From NCBI GenBank assembly GCA_017467225.1, contig JAFTSR010000277.1:1-8616 (forward strand): a stretch of DNA of 8,616 bases, read 5' to 3'. The notes beneath the pieces were generated by a model that saw only the letters and a list, made by a program, of their open reading frames with translations, was not told the DNA's origin and did no database searches. The DNA is from Clostridia bacterium (GTDB taxonomy: Bacteria; Bacillota_A; Clostridia; Oscillospirales; CAG-272). The translations under genes were made by a program, and so were the position numbers. Each line of letters begins with the position of its first letter. The first letter of the stretch is position 1. Shown here one piece after another: positions 5,381 through 8,616 of this stretch.

Positions 5381-5418
5381 GCGAGGGAAAACTTTTGTGA
5401 ACAAAAGTTTTCCCTCGC
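5381..5418. repeat. M4-like palindrome in the class II aldolase leader
   Basis: A perfect 18-bp inverted repeat, GCGAGGGAAAACTTTTGT (5381-5398) with 5401-5418 and a 2-nt loop. It ends one or two bases from the poly-A/AAAGGA ribosome binding site of the aldolase. It is homologous to the palindrome at 2013-2047, including the flank CGCTCCCTTTCAAAAAACTTT. Its place in the leader suggests a role in mRNA stability or translation initiation. Confidence 0.87.
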
Positions 5419-5536
5419 GCTCCCTTTCAAAAAACTTTTTTATTATTTGTAAAATTTGTAACGGTTCTGTTCTGCATATGCAGAGCGATGTGCCGTAGAT
5501 ATATCTGCAGCGATTTGTTGTGCGATAGAGCGTTGC
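5419..5536 (-). other. Spacer with M3 remnant
   Basis: On the minus strand, CAGAACAGAACCGTTACAAATTTT (given here only as word matches: CAGAACAGAACCG and TACAAATTT) parallels the M3 tail of copy C at 4603-4625. The TGTGGGG hairpin is missing. No convincing promoter for the aldolase was found in it. Confidence 0.5.
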
Positions 5537-5585
5537 GAGATCCATTCGACTCCGCGCGCTGCGCCGCGCTCCGCTCAGGATGACG
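5537..5585. repeat. GAGATCC...TCAGGATGACG REP-like element
   Basis: A GC-rich imperfect inverted repeat has ends ATCC/GGAT and a CGCGCG...CGCGC core. It resembles the widespread intergenic GATCC-TTCGACT...CTCAGGATGAC repeat I associate with many Firmicutes genomes. It interrupts the otherwise regular M2-M3 order in this spacer. Confidence 0.55.
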
Positions 5586-5646
5586 CAAGGGAAAGAACGC
5601 CGTATATCTTGGCAACATTTCTTTCGTTTTCGCCATTCTTTTAACG

Positions 5647-5693
5647 ACGGCGGGAGGGAATATTTCGGCTACGCCGAAATCGCTCCGCCCTAC
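5647..5693 (-). repeat. M2 hairpin, copy D
   Basis: ATTTCGGC (5662-5669) pairs with GCCGAAAT (5673-5680) inside flanks GGCGGGAG and CTCCGCCC. On the minus strand it begins GTAGGGCGGAGCG, matching the GTAGGGG start of the other M2 copies. Its stem sequence is entirely different, with pairing kept. Confidence 0.68.
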
Positions 5694-5715
5694 GGGATTA
5701 AATGTTCTTCCTGTA

Positions 5716-5947
5716 GAACTCCCTATGTTTTCGCCGTTTTTTTGAAACGGCGAAAGCAAAGTTTTGCTGCGCAGCGACCGCGTGCGTCTGAGCAAAAACA
5801 CGGAGTGTTTTTGTGTGTAGCACGCGAAGACGGCAGGGATATGTAAGGGGTGCAACCCCTTACAAACGTTTTCTTTCGTCCATTTCTTTGGCGTTTACCA
5901 AAGAAATGGACAATGAACTAATTTAAGACAGAAAACTATGTTCGCAC
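5716..5947 (-). repeat. Structured repeat M1, copy D
   Basis: Inverted copy. On the plus strand, H4 is TTTCGCCGTTT (5729-5739) with AAACGGCGAAA (5745-5755). H3 has an outer stem CGCGTGC (5779-5785) with GCACGCG (5820-5826) and an inner stem CAAAAACAC (5793-5801) with GTGTTTTTG (5805-5813). H2 is TGTAAGGGG (5842-5850) with CCCCTTACA (5856-5864). H1 is a 14-bp stem, GTCCATTTCTTTGG (5878-5891) with 5898-5911. The edge is GTTCGCAC at 5940-5947. H2, H3 and H4 differ in sequence from the other copies on both arms. The edge lies 15 nt from the stop of the dehydrogenase. Confidence 0.88.
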
Positions 5948-5962
5948 AACCTCACGCCTTGC

Positions 5963-6958
5963 TCAATCGCACAAATTCTCCCGATACGCCGGATTGAGAA
6001 TGGTCTTGACCTCTCTGCCCGCGAAGAAATCCGCCACGTTCTTTGCCGCCATCATGCCGGCCTTCTCGTGGCTTTCGATGGTGCAGGCGCCGGAGTGCGG
6101 CAGAAGCACCGTGTTCTTGGCCGTCAGAAGGGGATTGTCGGGCGCGGGAGGTTCGGGCGAGAAGACGTCCATGCCGGCACCGGCAATCACTCCATTATTC
6201 AGCGCGTCCGCCAGATCCTTGGCAACGACCAGTGCGCCGCGCGCCGTGTTGACCAGAATGGCGTTCTTTTTCATGCCGGACAGAAATTCCTTGTTGATCA
6301 TGCCGTTGGTCTCGGGCGTTGAGGGCACGTGCAGACTGATGACGTCCGAGACGCGACGGATGGTGTCAATGTCCGCATATTCTACGTTCAGCTTGGCAGC
6401 CGCCTCGGCATCCCAGCGAATATCGTAGGCGAGAATGCGGCAGTCAAAGCCGGAAAGCATTTTAGCCAGCGCCTTGGAAATATCGCCAAAGCCGATGATG
6501 CCTACCGTCTTGCCCTCCAGCTGCGTGCCGGTGCGACTCTCAAAGAAGCGGCTCCAGTCTCCTGCGCGCACCTCGTCGTCGGCGGGGAGAATGTTGCGGA
6601 TCAGCGTCAGAATGATGCCCATGGCGCACTCGGCCACGGCGGTGGACAGCGAGCCGGCCGCGTTGCAGACGGCAATGCCGTTCTCGGCTGCCGCTACCTT
6701 GTCGATCTCGTCGGTGCCGACGCCGTAACGGGAAAGCAGCTTGAGGTCGCCGCGCAGCGACTCGAAAACGATGGCAGGGAACTTCTCACCCGCCGAAATG
6801 ATAGCGTTGTAGCCGCGCAGAGCGTCGATCCACTCCGAGGCGTTGCGTGTGGGCATGTACAAAAGGTCAGCCGTGTGACCCTCGGACTCCAAAAACGCCT
6901 TGATGCGCTCACGGATGAGAAGCGGCTGCTGCTTGCCGATAATAGCAATTTTACTCAT
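5963..6958 (-). CDS. D-isomer specific 2-hydroxyacid dehydrogenase (phosphoglycerate dehydrogenase-like)
   Basis: 331-aa NAD(P)-dependent dehydrogenase that would interconvert a 2-keto acid and a D-2-hydroxy acid. Marks in order are RYGVGTDEID (77-86), AECAMG (109-114), the Rossmann loop VGIIGFGDISKALAKML (152-168), where the usual third Gly is Ser, the substrate-binding/catalytic Arg240 in VNTARGAL, Glu269 in DVFSPEPP, and His288 in LLPHSGACT. The Arg-Glu-His triad is complete. It resembles the SerA/hydroxypyruvate-reductase branch, but without the ACT regulatory tail, so a role in sugar-acid metabolism is as likely as serine synthesis. It starts 5 nt after the true end of the zinc dehydrogenase frame, and its GAGGAA ribosome binding site lies inside that gene's last codons, so the two are co-transcribed and probably translationally coupled. 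Confidence 0.9.
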   Translation of the reverse strand: MSKIAIIGKQQPLLIRERIKAFLESEGHTADLLYMPTRNASEWIDALRGYNAIISAGEKFPAIVFESLRGDLKLLSRYGVGTDEIDKVAAAENGIAVCNAAGSLSTAVAECAMGIILTLIRNILPADDEVRAGDWSRFFESRTGTQLEGKTVGIIGFGDISKALAKMLSGFDCRILAYDIRWDAEAAAKLNVEYADIDTIRRVSDVISLHVPSTPETNGMINKEFLSGMKKNAILVNTARGALVVAKDLADALNNGVIAGAGMDVFSPEPPAPDNPLLTAKNTVLLPHSGACTIESHEKAGMMAAKNVADFFAGREVKTILNPAYRENLCD

Positions 6959-6963
6959 GTCAC

Positions 6964-8025
6964 TTATTCCTCGCTTTCGCTGATCCTGACCGCGATCTTG
7001 ACGGCATCGGGATAATTTTTGCGGACAAAGCCGGGTAGGCAGTCGTCAAAGGGCAGCTCGTCGGTGATGATGGGCAGCAAATCCGGCTTGTGCTGTGCCA
7101 GAATGCGCAGAGCACCGACCATGTTGTCCATCTCGCCCATGACGCCAAAGAGATGCAGCGCCTTGGAGACGATGGCGTCCACGTTGACGTCGTTTTCTTA
7201 GTTGGCGTAGAAGCCGATTAGGGCGACGTTGGCACGGAAGGCGGCCAGGTCAATGGCCTGCTTGAAGGTCTCGGGCGCACCCGAGCACTCCAGCACGCAG
7301 TCAGCACCCAGGCCGTCCGTCAGCTGCATCAGCGCGGCGTGTGCGTCGCATGTGTGGACGTTGATGGTTGTCGCACCCAGCGCCTCGGCTGCGGCCAGCT
7401 TTTTGTCGTTGCGTCCGATCATGACCACGCGACCGGCACCCAGGCATTTGGCCAGCACGACGGCGGCCATGCCGATACAGCCGGTGCCGATGATGGCGAC
7501 GGTTGAGGCAGGCGTGATATTCATGCGCTTGATGCCGCCGTAGGCGACCGAAAGCGGCTCGGCGAGCGAGGCGGCCTTGAGCGAGATGCCGTCGGGAATT
7601 TTATGCAGATGATGCGCGGGGATCAGATAGTATTCGCAAAAGGCGCCGTCATAAACGGGGTCAATGGTGCCGACGTTGAGCATATGGTGGCAATGTGCGT
7701 AGTCGCCGGCCACGCAAGCGGAGCAATTTCCGCAGGTGACGGCGTTATCGCCGACCACGCGGTCGCCGCAGGCAAAGCCGGTGACGCCGTCGCCGATCTT
7801 CTCGACCACGCCAGACCACTCGTGGCCAAGGCGCAATGGGTAGGTGACCTGTCCGTTTTCGACAAAGCTGCAGTCGGAGGAGAAGAGGTCCTGATCGGTG
7901 CCGCAGATGCCGCAATAGGCGATTTTGACCAGCACGGTGCCGGGCTGGGGATCGGGGATGGGCAGGGTGGTGAGTCGTGCCTTGCCGAAGCCATCGGCGA
8001 GGAGGACTTTCATTTGGGTGTTCAT
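6964..8025 (-). pseudogene. Zinc-dependent medium-chain alcohol/polyol dehydrogenase interrupted by in-frame TAA
   Basis: The 353-codon frame (sorbitol/threonine-dehydrogenase-like MDR, family length about 345-350) is interrupted by TAA at codon 276 (7200-7198). The frame continues without a shift for 77 more residues of convincing family sequence (IVSKALHLFGVMGEMDNM...). Catalytic zinc ligands Cys41, His68, Glu69 and Glu156 are intact, as are structural zinc Cys98, Cys101, Cys104 and Cys112, and the Rossmann loop IGTGCIGMAAV (179-189). Strand beta-2 ends in VVMIGRN (200-206) with Gly/Arg in place of the usual Asp, hinting at NADP preference. Start: GAGGT lies 10 nt upstream of MNTQMKV; the in-frame ATG at 8094 has no support. 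If the stop is real, a 275-aa product lacks the C-terminal part of the catalytic fold. A sequencing error is the main alternative. Confidence 0.85.
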
Positions 8026-8045
8026 GGGATGGTGTACCTCGTTGG

Positions 8046-8081
8046 ATAATAATAGACGTGGGGATTTAGGGGGTGCGAGAA
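8046..8081 (-). promoter_or_regulatory. Leader box TCGCAC-n-CTAAATC before the zinc dehydrogenase
   Basis: GATTTAGGGGGTGCGA (8063-8078) matches GATTTAGGGAGTGCGA (2692-2707) before the yhcH-like gene and GATTTAGATTGTGCGA (4244-4259) before the kinase. In those two cases it is the join of leader and M1 edge. Here it stands alone, 125 bp from M1 copy E. It may be a regulatory box or an M1 remnant. Confidence 0.45.
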
Positions 8082-8126
8082 AACCTTGCTGCAAATAGAA
8101 AAATTTATTGAAGCTTTTGTCTGTCT

Positions 8127-8175
8127 TGTAGGGACAGGCGGCATTCGCTTGCGAATGAGCTCGACATGTCCGTTG
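8127..8175 (+). repeat. M2-like TGTAGGGACA hairpin
   Basis: TTGTAGGGACA starts a stem-loop with outer arms GGACA (8132-8136) and TGTCC (8167-8171) and an inner stem CATTCGC (8142-8148) with GCGAATG (8151-8157). It resembles M2 in its TGTAGGG start but lies on the far side of M1. The rest of the interval from 8082 to 8205 shows nothing recognisable. Confidence 0.6.
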
Positions 8176-8205
8176 GTTGCGCGAGGTTTAGGCTGAATTA
8201 AGATG

Positions 8206-8449
8206 GTGCGAACATAACTTTCTAACCTTTATAGGCTTATTGTTCATTTCTTTGACGCACGTCAAAGAAACGAACCAAAGAAAACGTGCATGGGGGAGGA
8301 CCCCCATGTCCCCCCGTGGTCGCGTGCTACACACAAAAAATGCTATCGCATTTTTTGCTCAGACGCACGCGGCTGTTACATTGTGGAAACTTTGCTTTCG
8401 CCGCCTCAAAGAGGACGGCGAAAACTGCGGGGTTTTATACGGGAAGAAG
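8206..8449 (+). repeat. Structured repeat M1, copy E
   Basis: Starts at GTGCGAAC (8206-8213). H1 is TTTCTTTGAC (8247-8256) with GTCAAAGAAA (8261-8270). H2 is CATGGGGG/CCCCCATG (8289-8308). H3 has an outer stem CGCGTGC (8321-8327) with GCACGCG (8365-8371) and an inner stem CAAAAAATGC (8334-8343) with GCATTTTTTG (8348-8357). H4 is TTTCGCCG (8396-8403) with CGGCGAAA (8416-8423), and its inner CCTC/GAGG pairs as well. The tail CGGGAAGAAGC ends the copy. Confidence 0.88.
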
Positions 8450-8458
8450 CGATTTTTT

Positions 8459-8490
8459 CTTGTAGGGGCGCGCATTGCGCGTCCGCTCCA
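8459..8490 (+). repeat. M2 hairpin, copy E
   Basis: TTGTAGGGGCGCGCA then TTGCGCGTCC forms a stem (8466-8474 with 8476-8484). It is followed by GCTCCAACGC, as in copy C (GCTCCAAAGC). Confidence 0.78.
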
Positions 8491-8499
8491 ACGCAAAAC

Positions 8500-8616
8500 A
8501 ATCTTTATATCGATCTTGTGGGGTAGCGAAGCGGCGCGAGGGGAGTGAATGACACGCCGGAGGCAAACAAATTAGTCACGTTCAAATGGGGTCTGGGCCC
8601 CATGAATACGTTGAAA
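8500..8616 (+). other. M3 module, copy E, interrupted; runs off window
   Basis: ATCTTGTGGGGTA (8513-8525) matches the start of M3 copy B, but the expected CCCCACA arm is replaced from 8526 by GCGAAGCGGCGCGAGGGG and unrelated sequence. A separate hairpin ATGGGG (8586-8591) with CCCCAT (8598-8603) follows. No gene is visible before the window ends. Confidence 0.5.

Noticed and set aside
6964..7200. Frameshift, or separate small gene, at the end of the zinc dehydrogenase
   Set aside because: Both parts are in the same frame with only a TAA between; the internal ATG has no ribosome binding site.
7198..7200. Stop codon reassignment (TAA as sense)
   Set aside because: TAA is the natural stop of several complete genes in the window (for example at 301, 1298, 2220, 3202).
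8046..8052. TATTAT as a -10 box for the zinc dehydrogenase
   Set aside because: No acceptable -35 lies 16-18 nt upstream; left as a possibility only.
1..8616. CRISPR array
   Set aside because: The repeats are few, about 240 bp long, in both orientations and separated by genes.

Overview
The window looks like a chromosomal segment of a Firmicutes, probably gut-type Clostridia (Oscillospirales-like). Support is a textbook sigma-A promoter (TTGACA-17-TATGCT) before the lipoprotein gene, strong AAAGGA-type ribosome binding sites, a Gram-positive-style lipoprotein with an acidic Pro-rich linker, GC-rich coding sequence and AT-rich hairpin spacers. The taxonomic call is an inference.

All seven genes lie on the minus strand. 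In transcription order they are: a zinc-dependent medium-chain alcohol/polyol dehydrogenase broken by an in-frame TAA (8025-6964); a D-isomer 2-hydroxyacid dehydrogenase 5 nt downstream (6958-5963); a class II (fuculose-phosphate-type) aldolase (5361-4708); a PfkB-family kinase of the 2-keto-3-deoxygluconate kinase type (4221-3202); a YhcH/YjgK/YiaL-family protein (2666-2220); a KDPG/KHG aldolase (1978-1298); and a secreted endonuclease/exonuclease/phosphatase lipoprotein with its own promoter and terminator (1182-301). The first six form a sugar-acid catabolism neighbourhood: dehydrogenases make or interconvert keto-acids, the kinase would phosphorylate KDG, and the aldolases split the products to pyruvate or similar C3 units. 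No transporter or regulator lies in the window, and the starting sugar acid cannot be named.

Only about two thirds of the window is coding. The spacers are mosaics of repeat modules. M1 (about 240 bp) has five copies at 1-217, 2702-2935, 4254-4493, 5716-5947 and 8206-8449. Each folds into the same four hairpins, and stem bases differ between copies while pairing is kept. M1 is followed in fixed order by M2 (a GC-rich TGTAGGGG hairpin), M3 (a TGTGGGG/CCCCACA hairpin plus an AGAAC...CTAAAAATT tail) and M4 (a perfect 15-18 bp palindrome). In two spacers M4 ends exactly at a stop codon. In two others an M4-like palindrome sits just before a ribosome binding site. This covarying composite repeat is the best candidate for something undescribed here.

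Other points to check are the nonsense codon in the zinc dehydrogenase, the loss of the expected catalytic Asp in the PfkB kinase (Ala at 280), and non-canonical active-site residues in the KDPG-type aldolase.
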